A stretch of 39,963 nt of DNA from Lachnospiraceae bacterium (GCA_022794255.1 JAAWEL010000084.1:1-39963), one strand, 5' to 3'; shown: positions 25,353-35,800, counted from the stretch's first letter. Program-made: numbers and translations. The notes: generated by a model not told the origin, from the letters alone.

Positions 25353-25850
25353 TGAAAATGTGTGAACTCCGTGGGTCAGCAGGGACAGGACTCTCGCAGT
25401 CAAGCCCTCACTGCAGCGACAACCCTGAGTAAAAGTTAGATGCAACGCTGCTTTTATAATATGCGCTCGGTACTACCTGGCATGACAGGGGCAATCTGTA
25501 ATGGATTGTTAAATGCGGAAATCTTGTCTTCCGCTCATGTGTTGTGGATCTCTCGTTACCAGAGATGATAAGAAGGTAACAAACATTTCGTTAAGTTTAT
25601 AGAGAAACGAACCTTCGTAATCGATTGAGCATTGCTGCCTTATTACGTAAATTGCACATCAGCACCGCTGGCTTTGAAAAACTGGGTGATGCGTATCGTA
25701 TATATCCGGATAGAACTATCCTTTTCCATTTTTGAAGCGAAAATCCCCAGGCTTGCTACACTCAGACAGAGTGTATTTTCGTCTCAGCACAGAACCCAGG
25801 GATTTAGGGACTTTTAAATCTCTGCAAATTCAAAATCTGCAGACCTTTTC
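25200..25850 (+). ncRNA. Hairpin-dense, probably structured noncoding RNA within the tape measure gene
   Basis: No credible gene lies in 25,353-25,941, yet self-complementary segments are packed along about 650 nt. Examples: CTGCCG/CGGCAG (25227-25242) inside CCGA/TCGG (25210-25248); CCTATG/CATAGG (25257-25273); TTTTG-GCGA-CAAAA near 25330; GCAGCG/CGCTGC (25413-25451); GCGGAA/TTCCGC (25515-25534); GTTACC/GGTAAC (25555-25580); ACACTC/GAGTGT (25759-25775) inside CGAAAA/TTTTCG; TCTGCA/TGCAGA (25821-25843). This is the look of a ribozyme or large ornate RNA. I could not fit group I (no P7/S motif) or group II (no domain V) signatures. Ends and strand are uncertain; the plus strand is assumed from the host gene. 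Confidence 0.6.
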
Positions 25851-25941
25851 TGGCACTTTCCCTCTCCTCTTTCCAAGCCTGGCTATTCTCTAATCTGGAC
25901 TAAATACGTTGAGATTCTGGATCGTGTGAGAAAATGATTAT

Positions 25942-26442
25942 TTAAAACTCGGAATCACAATTATTACAATGCCATTGCTTATTTCTTTTTGTCCCCAATA
26001 TGCCCCAAACTGCTGTATCTATCATCCTGCTTGTTGTGGTTATTTTCCTTGTATTCTTTGAATTACAATATGGGCATGTAATACTATTAATCCTTTTATT
26101 TCCATTATTTGCATTATTTCCCTTATTCCCATATAATTTTTCACGATCTTCTAATGGATATTTTGGTGTGAAAGTTTCAGGTATTTCTTTTAATTGCCTA
26201 ATAATATCAATTAAGTTACCAGCATCTACAAGTGTAAGTGAAGTTTTTTTCCTTATTTTTCCATAAACCGGAAGATAATCATCAGTTCTTTCTAATAAAG
26301 CAATAGGTAATTCTTCTGAAAAATCATAAACAATACCATTAATATTACATTTTGTGTTTATTAATGGACAGCCACAATGGATACATGCCCTACTTTTATT
26401 ACTTACTTCCTTTCCACATTCAGGACAAGCAATTAAAGCCAT
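25942..26442 (-). CDS. Zinc-ribbon protein, copy 2 (distal)
   Basis: A 166-aa protein with two zinc ribbons. The first is MALIACPECGKEVSNKSRAC plus IHCGCPL; the second, C-terminal, is ITCPYCNSKNTRK and WHCNNCDSEF. Between them is an acidic domain with YDFSEELPIALLERTDDYLP and a helix IDIIRQLKEIPETFTPKYP. The first ribbon is of the kind common in small uncharacterised Firmicutes proteins. The start at MALI is set by AGAGGG seven bases upstream. It lies antisense to the tape measure gene inside the insert. Function unknown. Confidence 0.78.
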   Translation of the reverse strand: MALIACPECGKEVSNKSRACIHCGCPLINTKCNINGIVYDFSEELPIALLERTDDYLPVYGKIRKKTSLTLVDAGNLIDIIRQLKEIPETFTPKYPLEDREKLYGNKGNNANNGNKRINSITCPYCNSKNTRKITTTSRMIDTAVWGILGTKRNKQWHCNNCDSEF

Positions 26443-26546
26443 AATTGTTCCCTCTTTCATTCTGTATTTTTTCAGTTCAAGCCTGAGCAATCTCTAAGCC
26501 GGATTAAATAGCATTGAGATGCTGGATCGTGTGAGAAAATGATCAT

Positions 26547-27047
26547 TTAAAACTCGGAACCACAATTATTGCAATGCCATTGCTTATTTCTTTTTGTTCC
26601 AAATATGCCCCAAACTGCTGTATCAATCACCTTGCTTGTTGTGGTTATTTTCCTTGTATTCATTGAATTACAATATGGGCATGTAATACTATGGATCCTT
26701 TTATTCGCACTGTTTGCACTATTTTCATTATTTCCATATAATTTTTCGCGAGCTTCTAATGGATATTCTGGTGTGAATGTTTCAGGAACTTCTTTTATTT
26801 GTTTAATAATTTTAATTAATCTATCAGTATCTGAAATTTTAAGTAAGGTTTTCATTCTAATTTCTCCAAAAGCAGGAAGATAATCTTCCACTCTTTCTAA
26901 TAAAAGAGTGGGTAATTCTTCCGAAAAATCATAAACAGTACCATTAATATTACATTTCGTGTTTATTAGTGGGCAACCACAATGGATACATGCTCTACTT
27001 TTATTACTTACTTCTTTTCCACATTCAGGACAAGCAATTAAAGCCAT
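26547..27047 (-). CDS. Zinc-ribbon protein, copy 1 (promoter-proximal)
   Basis: Paralogue of the adjacent downstream copy, also 166 aa and with all eight ribbon cysteines kept (CPEC, CIHCGC, CPYC, CNNC). Most amino-acid changes lie in the central domain (ELPTLLLERVEDYLPAFGEI, LIKIIKQIKEVPETFTP). It has the same MALI start and AGAGGG site. An extended -10 promoter lies just upstream, so the pair is expressed independently of the tail operon, on the opposite strand. Possible cargo of the inserted element. Confidence 0.78.
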   Translation of the reverse strand: MALIACPECGKEVSNKSRACIHCGCPLINTKCNINGTVYDFSEELPTLLLERVEDYLPAFGEIRMKTLLKISDTDRLIKIIKQIKEVPETFTPEYPLEAREKLYGNNENSANSANKRIHSITCPYCNSMNTRKITTTSKVIDTAVWGIFGTKRNKQWHCNNCGSEF

Positions 27048-27079
27048 AATTGTTCCCTCTTTCATTCTATATTTTTTTA

Positions 27080-27088
27080 ATTATAACA
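27080..27088 (-). promoter_or_regulatory. Extended -10 promoter of the zinc-ribbon pair
   Basis: On the minus strand TGTTATAAT fits the TGnTATAAT extended -10 (TATAAT at 27080-27085), about 35 nt before the ATG at 27047. The -35 region is poor. Confidence 0.5.
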
Positions 27089-27216
27089 CAAATAAAATGA
27101 AAATACCACTCCACATGGTATAAAATCACCTATAAAATTCCGTTTTCCATAAACGCACAGTATGTTTCCACAGCATACATTTTAATAGTACGATATTTAC
27201 AACAGCAAACAATGAA

Positions 27217-30200
27217 TTGGCTATATTTGGAAAAACATTAAAACAAACAAAAAGTTTTATTATTGATCTTTTTGATGCATATGAACGTGGTGGGATAAAA
27301 GGACAAGATGGAATTTTTGATACATTCTTTTCAAAAGATGAGAAGCTGCCTTTAACGCCAGAATCATTAAATGAGTTTAAATCATTTAAAGAAAAGTTCA
27401 ACAATTCCTTTCAAAGCCCAGAAGTCATAGCTGAAGATTTGAAGAATGTTGACCAAAGAATCATTGACTACGCCAAAACCTGTAAAAACGGGCAAATGAC
27501 CACGGAAGGCTTTAAACAGTCAATGAATACTATGTCACGCTCTGCCAAGGCTGGCGCCTTAGCTTTGCAGGCTCTCTCAACAGCATTCAGCATGGTGGCA
27601 ATGTTTGCAATTGCTAAGGTAATTGAGGGAATCTCTACTTCTATCAGCAACTATATCAACCGGGTGGAAATTGCGAAAGAAAAAATGGAAGATTCTGTTT
27701 CCTCTTATAATTCGGTTAAATCAGAGTTAGAATCCATTGCCTCTGAGCTCAAAACCCACAGCGATCGGATCAATGAACTAAATGCCCAAGACAATCTTTC
27801 CTATGCAGATGCCCAGGAACTTAAGCGGCTGCAGGAAATCACCAAAGAGCTTACCGTTCAACAGGCCCTCAAGGAAAAAGAGTTTCATACTAATGCAGCA
27901 CAAGTAGCTGATAATACGGTAGCTGCTTATCAAAAAGAATTTAGCAAATATGAGTTTTCTGAGTCTCGAATAAAAAAAGAACAAGAATATATTAATTGGT
28001 CAGGTGGTGTGATTACTGATTTTGATGCCCACGATCTTGCCGGGCAAATTGCTGTTTATGAGGAATTAACAAAGCGTAAAGATGAAGCCTACGGAAAAGA
28101 TGAGCAGGCATATATAGAAAACAAGAAAATGGCGGAACAAGTAGAATCGAAAATATGGGAGCAGATAAGAACTCTCCAGAAATATAAAAGTGCGCTCTCC
28201 TTTACTCCATATGAACAGCTTACGGAAGAACAAAAGAATGCATTGGACGATATTAATTACAAAATAGAATATACCTGGAAACAAATAAACCCAGAGGAAT
28301 GGGCTCAAATTCAATTCGATGATCTGTTCCGTCAAGATAATATGGTTGAGGTAAAAAAAGAACTGATCCAATTATTTAATAATGGCGAATTGACAAATCA
28401 AGCCATTACATCGAATGAAAAGTTTCAACAAATATTGAAGGATACGGGATTAGAAGCAGAAGATCTCATTTCATATATTCAATCTCTTCAATATGAATTA
28501 GATACGCTCGAGCCGCCATCGTCAGATAGCGCACCTGCCCTCTTCAACAAGGAACAGATGATCTCTGCAATCAGCGATCTCTCAGAAGGGTTTGCGCAAT
28601 TAGACAAAATCTATTCAGGGATCTCAGATACAGAGCCATTTGACCTCAAAATGCTGGATGGGGAGCCATTTAGAGAAACCTTCTCCGGATTAGGGGATGC
28701 CTATACTGATTTTATTGATACAATCACCGATTCCCCGAATGATATTACAAAGTGTCAGGAAGCATTTGATGATTTACTGACAGAATGGATTAACAGTATC
28801 GGAATTCTTGACCATGTAAGTGAAAGTACTGCTGATTTAACTACAACTATGCTCTCTAATATGGGCGTTGCCAATGCACAGGAATTAGTGGATGCAGCAT
28901 TAGCAGAGAGAAAAGCAGAAGCAGCATGGAAATCTAAGGATTTAACCGATGCGACAAAGGATGAAATTCTGGCTTTGTCTGAAGAAGCAGGCGCTATTGG
29001 TGTAGCAGAAGATGCCTTTATTTCCTATGTTATACAAAAGATGATGGCAGAAACGGCTCTTGATCCAAGCAGGGATATTTCCGCATTAGCAAGTATCGTA
29101 AACTCGCTGGGGATTGCTACCAGTGCGTGGCAGAAGTATTATGCCACAAAAGCAAGAATGGAAGTAATTGCCAATGATCCAGACTATAAATCTTATGATG
29201 AACATGGTAATACGGTCTCAAAAGATAAAGTATTGTCTCAGTATGCAAACATTGCTGCTATTCATCAAAAAGATTTTGCAAAAGATTTGGAAGCAAGAGC
29301 TAAAAATGCCAAATTTACAAGCAATGGTGGCAAATCAAACAACTACGGCGGCAGTGGCTCGGATAGCGGTTCGGGTAGACGCTCAAGTGGCAGTTCGGGT
29401 GGCGGTTCCCGAAGCAGTTCATCCAAAGAGCCTGTCGTATTTGATTTCATGGACAAAAAGATTGAAAATTTTAACGTGAAAATCAATAAACTAAAAGACA
29501 ACATGGATTCTGTAACCGGATATAAAAACAAAAATTCTTTCGCTGATTCTATGATCCATAATTATGAACGTCAGATAGATTTTTATAATCAAATGATGGG
29601 GGAATACCAGAAAAAGGCAGATGAGATTTCCCTGCCTGCAGAATACATCGAAAAAGTTAAAAACGGCTCCACTGAGATTGAATCCGTTTCCGATGAAGCA
29701 TTGGCAAAACAGATTCAGGATTATCAGAAATGGCAGAAGGAAATCGATGATTGTTCAAAGAATATTGATGATATCAAAAATAATATCCAGGATTTGAAAA
29801 AAGAACAAATTGACAATATCATAGAACAGTATGACAATCTTAATAAATCCACAAAGGACATGATCGATACCCAGGAAAGTCTCATGGAATTGATGGAGGA
29901 ATCCGGGGAACAGTCCGTGGAAATTGGAGATTATGAAGATTTGGTTGAAAAACAGATTTCCTATGCCAAACAAAGTGCAGAAGCCATAGAAAAAATCCGG
30001 GATAAGATGCGCAGCCTTTCAATCACAGAAAAATCCGAAGAATGGATGGAATGGAATGAACAGATCCGGGACTATGAATCCAACATGCTGTCTGCCGCAA
30101 AAGCAGTGGAAAAATATAAAAATAAAATGGTGGAGCTGACTTACAAGGCCTTGGATGATTATAACTCAAAAATGGACAGGATAAACAATACAATATCAAC

Positions 30201-31896
30201 CATGCATGATCTGATCGGGAACGATCATTTATTGACGGATGACGGTCAGCTTACAGAGCGGGGGCTGGCTCAGGCTGCCTTATATGCCCAGGAGCTGGCT
30301 TATGCCAAACAGATGGCAGAGGAATACGCCCATGCCATGCGCAGCTTAGACAAGGTACTTTCCGAAGGTCTGATTACTGAAGATGAGTATAACGAAAAAC
30401 TAAAGGATTACCGTGCATCCCAGGAAGATGCGGTAGCAGCCACAAAGGCTGCACAGGAAGCGATCTTCGATCTGATCAAAGACAGTATTCAGGCGGAAAT
30501 TGATGCCAAAAGGGAGGCTATTGAAGCAACAAAAGATCAATTAAAGTCTGAACAGGAATTAAATTCTTATCGGGATTCCATTGCGGAAAAGTCAACAAGA
30601 ATCAGCATTTTGCAAAAACAGATCGATACCTTGTCTTTATCCTCTGACCGAAAGGATATGGCCCAGAAGCTGCAGCTTCAGGAGCAGCTGGCAAACCTGC
30701 AGAAGGAGTTGTATGAAGAACAGGCCGACCAGGCCATCCGTGACAAGGAGGAGGCGCTGGATCAAGAGCTGGATGCGTTTACAAATGAAAAAGAAAATGA
30801 AATCAAAGAGTTAGAATCCAATTTGGAGAAACAAGATGCAGTAATCAAAGAATACCTTGGAATGGTACAGGCAAACTACGCCGCTGTCTATGAAACCCTA
30901 AGTCAATATGGGGAAAGCTACAACCTAGAAGCCACAAAAGATCTGACCACCCCCTGGGGCTCGGGAAGCGAGGCAGCCAATCTATGCGCAAGCGCCATCT
31001 GTGATGCGGTGGCGCAGATCAACTACGAGTTGGCAAATATTGACACCAGCCCCTTATATGACCTGATCCAGGCCCTGCAGAATGTAGGCCTAAACGGTCT
31101 GGGCAGCGCAGATGGCCAGTGGGAGGACGTCACCGGACAGGGTAAATGGCATCAGAACGATACCGGCTGGTGGTATGGCGCTTCAGATGATGATTATGTA
31201 TCCAATGGGTATTATACCATCAAAGGAAAAACCTACAACTTTAATGAGGATGGCTATATGAAATCCGGATGGGATGATTCCCAGGGGGACTGGTACTATT
31301 TTGAGCCGGAAAACGGGGAAATGGTTAAGTCAAGCTGGAGGAAGGATAAGAACGGGGACTGGTATTATCTGATGTCCGATGGCAGGATGGCCAGAAATGC
31401 CATAGTCAAATCCAGAGATGGAAAAGGCTATTATCAGTTAGACAGCGATGGCAAATGGGACGGGAAAACCCTGACCCTGGAAGAAGCCAACGAACTTGGC
31501 TATGATGTGGCTTATAAGGATGGAACCAAGAACTCCATAGGAGGCAGAATCCGGTTTGATGAGGAAGGGCTCGGCTCCGAGGTGATTGTGACTAAGTACG
31601 GCGGATTTATCCAGGTGCCTGCAGGCTCCCATGTATTTAATTCCGATCAGGTAAATACCTTATGGGATCTGTCAAAAGGAAAGCTGGATATCCTTGAAAA
31701 TGCCTTGTGGAACAGTATGGATTCAGCGATTATAAAAAACAAAGAGCCCAATATTGAAATCAAAAATTCTGTAAACATCCAGGGGGATGCCAGTGAGAAA
31801 ACGGTCCGGCTGATAAGCAATGCCCTTGACGATTTTTCCAAAAACCGTATGGCTAAGGAATTTAGCCAACAGTTGAGATATCAGATAAAATCCTGA
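27217..31896 (+). CDS. Tail tape measure protein, C-terminal part with Gly/Ser linker and wall-binding repeats
   Basis: Continuation of the tape measure gene. The frame is open from 27136, has no ribosome site and starts in mid-protein (NNELAIFGKTLKQTKSF), so the first TTG is not a believable start. Order: helical region; hydrophobic segment AGALALQALSTAFSMVAMFA; long coiled coils; a Gly/Ser/Arg linker (coded about 29325-29430, with GGSGSDSGSGRRSSGS); more coiled coil; then choline-binding-type repeats at about 31130-31450 (DTGWWYGASDDDYVSNGYY, YNFNEDGYMKSGW, GDWYYFEPENGEMVKSSW, GDWYYLMSDGRM); and a C-terminal domain ending LRYQIKS. Wall-binding repeats in a tape measure suggest contact with the target cell wall on ejection. 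Confidence 0.82.
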   Translation: MAIFGKTLKQTKSFIIDLFDAYERGGIKGQDGIFDTFFSKDEKLPLTPESLNEFKSFKEKFNNSFQSPEVIAEDLKNVDQRIIDYAKTCKNGQMTTEGFKQSMNTMSRSAKAGALALQALSTAFSMVAMFAIAKVIEGISTSISNYINRVEIAKEKMEDSVSSYNSVKSELESIASELKTHSDRINELNAQDNLSYADAQELKRLQEITKELTVQQALKEKEFHTNAAQVADNTVAAYQKEFSKYEFSESRIKKEQEYINWSGGVITDFDAHDLAGQIAVYEELTKRKDEAYGKDEQAYIENKKMAEQVESKIWEQIRTLQKYKSALSFTPYEQLTEEQKNALDDINYKIEYTWKQINPEEWAQIQFDDLFRQDNMVEVKKELIQLFNNGELTNQAITSNEKFQQILKDTGLEAEDLISYIQSLQYELDTLEPPSSDSAPALFNKEQMISAISDLSEGFAQLDKIYSGISDTEPFDLKMLDGEPFRETFSGLGDAYTDFIDTITDSPNDITKCQEAFDDLLTEWINSIGILDHVSESTADLTTTMLSNMGVANAQELVDAALAERKAEAAWKSKDLTDATKDEILALSEEAGAIGVAEDAFISYVIQKMMAETALDPSRDISALASIVNSLGIATSAWQKYYATKARMEVIANDPDYKSYDEHGNTVSKDKVLSQYANIAAIHQKDFAKDLEARAKNAKFTSNGGKSNNYGGSGSDSGSGRRSSGSSGGGSRSSSSKEPVVFDFMDKKIENFNVKINKLKDNMDSVTGYKNKNSFADSMIHNYERQIDFYNQMMGEYQKKADEISLPAEYIEKVKNGSTEIESVSDEALAKQIQDYQKWQKEIDDCSKNIDDIKNNIQDLKKEQIDNIIEQYDNLNKSTKDMIDTQESLMELMEESGEQSVEIGDYEDLVEKQISYAKQSAEAIEKIRDKMRSLSITEKSEEWMEWNEQIRDYESNMLSAAKAVEKYKNKMVELTYKALDDYNSKMDRINNTISTMHDLIGNDHLLTDDGQLTERGLAQAALYAQELAYAKQMAEEYAHAMRSLDKVLSEGLITEDEYNEKLKDYRASQEDAVAATKAAQEAIFDLIKDSIQAEIDAKREAIEATKDQLKSEQELNSYRDSIAEKSTRISILQKQIDTLSLSSDRKDMAQKLQLQEQLANLQKELYEEQADQAIRDKEEALDQELDAFTNEKENEIKELESNLEKQDAVIKEYLGMVQANYAAVYETLSQYGESYNLEATKDLTTPWGSGSEAANLCASAICDAVAQINYELANIDTSPLYDLIQALQNVGLNGLGSADGQWEDVTGQGKWHQNDTGWWYGASDDDYVSNGYYTIKGKTYNFNEDGYMKSGWDDSQGDWYYFEPENGEMVKSSWRKDKNGDWYYLMSDGRMARNAIVKSRDGKGYYQLDSDGKWDGKTLTLEEANELGYDVAYKDGTKNSIGGRIRFDEEGLGSEVIVTKYGGFIQVPAGSHVFNSDQVNTLWDLSKGKLDILENALWNSMDSAIIKNKEPNIEIKNSVNIQGDASEKTVRLISNALDDFSKNRMAKEFSQQLRYQIKS

Positions 31897-31913
31897 CTAT
31901 CGAAAGGTTCATA

Positions 31914-31946
31914 GAAATGCCTGCAGATAATCTCTACAGGCATTTC
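31914..31946 (+). terminator. Hairpin after the tape measure gene
   Basis: A perfect 10-bp stem, GAAATGCCTG (31914-31923) and CAGGCATTTC (31937-31946), followed by TTTCTG. This is the most terminator-like hairpin in the module apart from the one near 39212. It probably gives partial termination before the Dit gene. Confidence 0.6.
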
Positions 31947-32059
31947 TTTCTGATGTGCTTCCCGCTTTCATGGAAATTCTGATGCCAATATAGCCTTATC
32001 ATAACAAGTAAAATTCTATAAAAAGATCAACAAACAATCAACCAGAAAGGAGCCTTATC

Positions 32060-32845
32060 ATGTTTTTTAAATTTGTTTTTGATGGAATTTTAAGTGACGA
32101 ATATGGGATTCAATGTGTAAATTTCAGTCAAACTTTTACAGAATCATATCCGTCACAGGAGACAAATATTCAGGCTGAAAAATCTGTGGGAAGCAGTATC
32201 TTTCACATGGTATCACAGGAATATTTAAGCCCATTAACCTATAAGATCCAGGTTGTAAACCGGGACTTTTCTCCCATCACCTCCACCCAGGAGCGAGCAC
32301 TAAATAAATGGCTGTGCCAGAGAGGCAAATATAAGCTGTTCTGCATTCTTGATAAGAGATATGCGGATATTTGGTTTTATGCCAATATCAATAACCCTTC
32401 ACTAATGTGGATCAATGATGTCAATGCTTTGGAATATACGATTACAACCAATGCCCCCTTCGGATTCTCTGATGAAAGAAATATTCTCGTGGAATTTACC
32501 CGGAATGATACATTTGAACAATATATAGATAATGATGAGGAACTGACACTCTATCCCAGTATGGAGATCCTTCTGAAGGATTCCGGGACACTGACCATCA
32601 CCAATCAATCTGCCGGCGGTTTCAATGACAATGTATTTACTGTTGCAAATTGTGCCACAGGTGAAATGATAACCATCGATGCCTCCTATCCCCGTATCTC
32701 CTCTTCTATCCAATCCCATAAAGTATATAATGACTTTAAAAAAAAATGGTTCTATTGGATTGACGGCTTTAATACCATTCATTCCAATCTGGCCTGTGCA
32801 ATTCGTTTTAAATATCGTGAATACAGAAAGGTGGGGATCGTTTGA
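32060..32845 (+). CDS. Distal tail protein (Dit-like)
   Basis: A 261-aa protein with the layout of siphovirus Dit/TIGR01633 proteins: an N-terminal beta domain (FKFVFDGILSDEYGIQCVNF, VVNRDFSPITSTQERALNKW, LFCILDKRYADIWFYANINN) and a C-terminal galectin-like beta domain (YPSMEILLKDSGTLTITNQS, GEMITIDASYPRISSS). Dit forms the hub between tail tube and Tal. It follows the tape measure and overlaps the next start by one base, the standard order. AAAGGAG lies before the ATG. Confidence 0.82.
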   Translation: MFFKFVFDGILSDEYGIQCVNFSQTFTESYPSQETNIQAEKSVGSSIFHMVSQEYLSPLTYKIQVVNRDFSPITSTQERALNKWLCQRGKYKLFCILDKRYADIWFYANINNPSLMWINDVNALEYTITTNAPFGFSDERNILVEFTRNDTFEQYIDNDEELTLYPSMEILLKDSGTLTITNQSAGGFNDNVFTVANCATGEMITIDASYPRISSSIQSHKVYNDFKKKWFYWIDGFNTIHSNLACAIRFKYREYRKVGIV

Positions 32846-35800
32846 TGAATCCTTTTTCTTATAATTATTATAAGAACCTGAAACGGCCACATGTTTACCT
32901 CTCCTACCCCAACCGCACACAAATCTGTGAAATTCCCATATATGATTTTCAAACGGATATCATCGCCAATTCCGCTAACAGAGGTTCCTTTAAGGTTTAC
33001 CGCTATCGGGATGAAACAGAGACAGAACACTATGGAGATATCAAACTTGGCATGTATCTTTATATGGAACAGCTGAGTTGGTTTGTGATTACAGAAATAC
33101 AAAAAATCAATGAAGGGTATAATGAATATCTTGAAATCACCTATATTCAAATCGAACACACCCTCAGCCAGACCCTTTTAACCTCCTTTGGCTCCCTTGG
33201 TGTGGATACCGATTCTCAAGGAGGGCTTGACCGCTATTGTCTTTACAATCCCCTGGATCAGCCCCATTCCATTCTCCATCTTTTTGTACAAAGAAATCCT
33301 GCATGGCTTATCGGAACGGTTGATCCGGATATTTCCACTGAATACCGGAATTTTCAGGAAGAAAGTGTGGCTTCCTATACATTTCTGACCCACAATGTAG
33401 CAGAAACCTATGAATGTGTTTTCTTATTTGATCCAGATAAAATGGAAGTTTCCGCGAGGAAATTGGAGAATCTTGGCAAAGATACTAATATCACCTTAAG
33501 CTATCAAAACTTTATAAAGTCAATCGGGCAAAGGGCTGATGACTCGGATCTCAAAACCGTTTTGACCGTATCCGGAGGAAATGATGCGCGAACCAATACA
33601 CCTCTTGGAATCATTGACGTAAATATATCAGGGACAAACCAGATCTATAATTTTTCCTATTATCTCCACATGATGTCAAAGGAGCTTCAAACCAAACTGG
33701 CCGAATACGAGGAAAAATGCAGGCAGAATACCCCAGTCTACCAGGAAAAGCTGGAAGTACTTGGGCATCTTTATGAGGAGCTAAATGATCTGAAAAACCG
33801 TGTTCCGGAAAATATGGAGAGTACCAATTGGGCAAAATTCGGAGAAATTCCGCTGCAAACCAAAGAGCAAGAGTACTGGCATCGAATGTCCCTATATGTG
33901 GGAAAGGAGGACAGCTACTCTCTCACCCAATATAATTCCTACAAGCCAATCCATGATGCAATAGAAAAAGAGCTGGGGAAGCGGAAAGCTGAAATTGCTT
34001 CCAAAGAGTCAGCAATCTCCGGGTGCAAAAAACAGATTAACCAGTTGGTCGTCCGCATAAATGAATTTCTGGGAGAGCAATTATATAAAGAGCTGAGTCT
34101 TTATGTAAAGGAGGACTCTTTAACCGATGATTCCTTTATTGCAACCGAAATTATGACGGACGCAGAAATCCTTTCTATGCAGCAGTCCTTGTTGAACCAT
34201 GCAAAAAGTGAATTATCTCTTGTCTGCTATCCCAAATTTGAATCCGATGTTGACCTGATTAATTTTACCATTGATTATGATTACAAAGAATTTACTGATC
34301 AGCTTGAAATGTTCAACGTCATCCATGTTCGGTTTGAGGAAAATGACGCCGTCACCGATGCCAGACTTCTAAAGCTTCACATAAACTGGGACAATCCTTC
34401 CGATTTTAAGGCAACCTTTTCCAACAGAAATTCTCTTGATGAAAACTTTGGACTATTTCAGGAGGTGATAAGGCAAACCGAAGATACTTCCTCTTCTCTC
34501 TCCTACGGTATTGGGGCCTGGTCCAACGCAGCCATTGTATCTCCGGAAATCCGCAATTACATGAGCTCGGTCTTTGATGCAAGCAAGCAGATGCTGCAGA
34601 GCTCAGATGAGCAGGAAATCCGGATTGACCGAACCGGGATGCTGGTCAAAAAATGGGATTCTGACAAGGAAAGCTTTGACCCCGGACAGCTCTGGGTGAC
34701 AAACGGAGGACTATTCATAACAAGAGATGCCTGGGACACAGTCTCTCTGGCTCTTGGATATACCAGAATTGGGAATGATTATTTTTATGGCCTGTGCTGC
34801 GAGTCCCTGGTGGGAAAAATGGTTCTTAGCTCCAACCTTTATATCTCCAATGAGTCCGGAACCTACACAATGGATAAGGATGGACTGATCGCCAAAAATG
34901 GTTCTTACCAGGTAAAAATCAATCCATCTGCTCCTGCTGATATTTTCAGCATTTCAATTGATAACAAAAATCTTCTATACATTGACGCAACCAGCAAAAA
35001 ACTTAAGTTTGAAGGGGATATAGAATCCCGGTCCGGCCATATCGCCAATTTTACAATTACAGAGAATAATCTCGCTTCTGGAGGAGTCGGACTCTGCTCC
35101 CTCACCACCCCTGGGGAAGTGGCTATCTGGGCAGGAAACAGCAATAAAATATCTGCGCCGTTTCGGGTTACGAATCGGGGGAAGGTGATTTGTTCGGATA
35201 TCGAGGTTACTGGCGGACAGATGAATATTGGTGGTGGAACCAGCAGCTTTGGAGTATCAAAGGATGGAACCCTGACCGCTAAAAATGCAGATATTTCAGG
35301 AACTATCCGGTCAAACGCCGGATATATTGGAAATCTTGAGATCACACAGACAGAATTAAGTTTAATTAAAAACAGAAATATGTCAATTGATCTGGGTCAG
35401 ATCATCATTGATTCAAAGGGAGAAATATCCATTGGATCAAATATTGTTGTTACCGATGACTGGATTGTGTTCGGGGTTGAAAATGCTTCCATCAAATCAG
35501 ATGGAACCGCATATTTTGACCGGATCAATGGAGATGTCATCTTATATGGAAACAACTGGTGGGGCGATGCCTCTTCCACTGGAAATTATACAATTTTCAG
35601 CGCTCTTGATTATCTATATGATAAATATTTAGATTTGTATAATTATGTGCATAGTGGGGGATGGAATCCCGATGCGTGTCCCAGTTATGATGATTGTAAC
35701 AATTGCGATAATCACTATAACTGCCCTTCCGAAGATGACTGCTCAGAACAGACTCTTATTGATGATATAGGAGGATGCGGCAGTGGCGGAACCGGGTGTG

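Larger units (their letters stand above)
25875..27082 (-). repeat. Tandem duplication of a zinc-ribbon gene unit, period 604 bp
   Basis: Two direct copies, from the AAGCCT at 25875 and the AAGCCT at 26479. Each holds about 65 bp of 3' flank (sharing GGATCGTGTGAGAAAATGAT-type sequence), the zinc-ribbon gene and its ribosome site. Differences are scattered and mostly silent, so both copies have been under selection or the duplication is fairly recent. Confidence 0.85.

Noticed and set aside
25875..27082. CRISPR-like or transposon repeats
   Set aside because: The two repeats are a simple 604-bp gene duplication; there are no short regularly spaced repeats, terminal inverted repeats or transposase.
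25200..27200. Classical group I or group II intron, or IStron, in the tape measure gene
   Set aside because: No P7/S-like GACTA...ATAGTCC pair, no GUGYG start with a domain V hairpin near the 3' side, and no reverse transcriptase, homing endonuclease or transposase. A divergent type stays possible, so the element is reported as unclassified.
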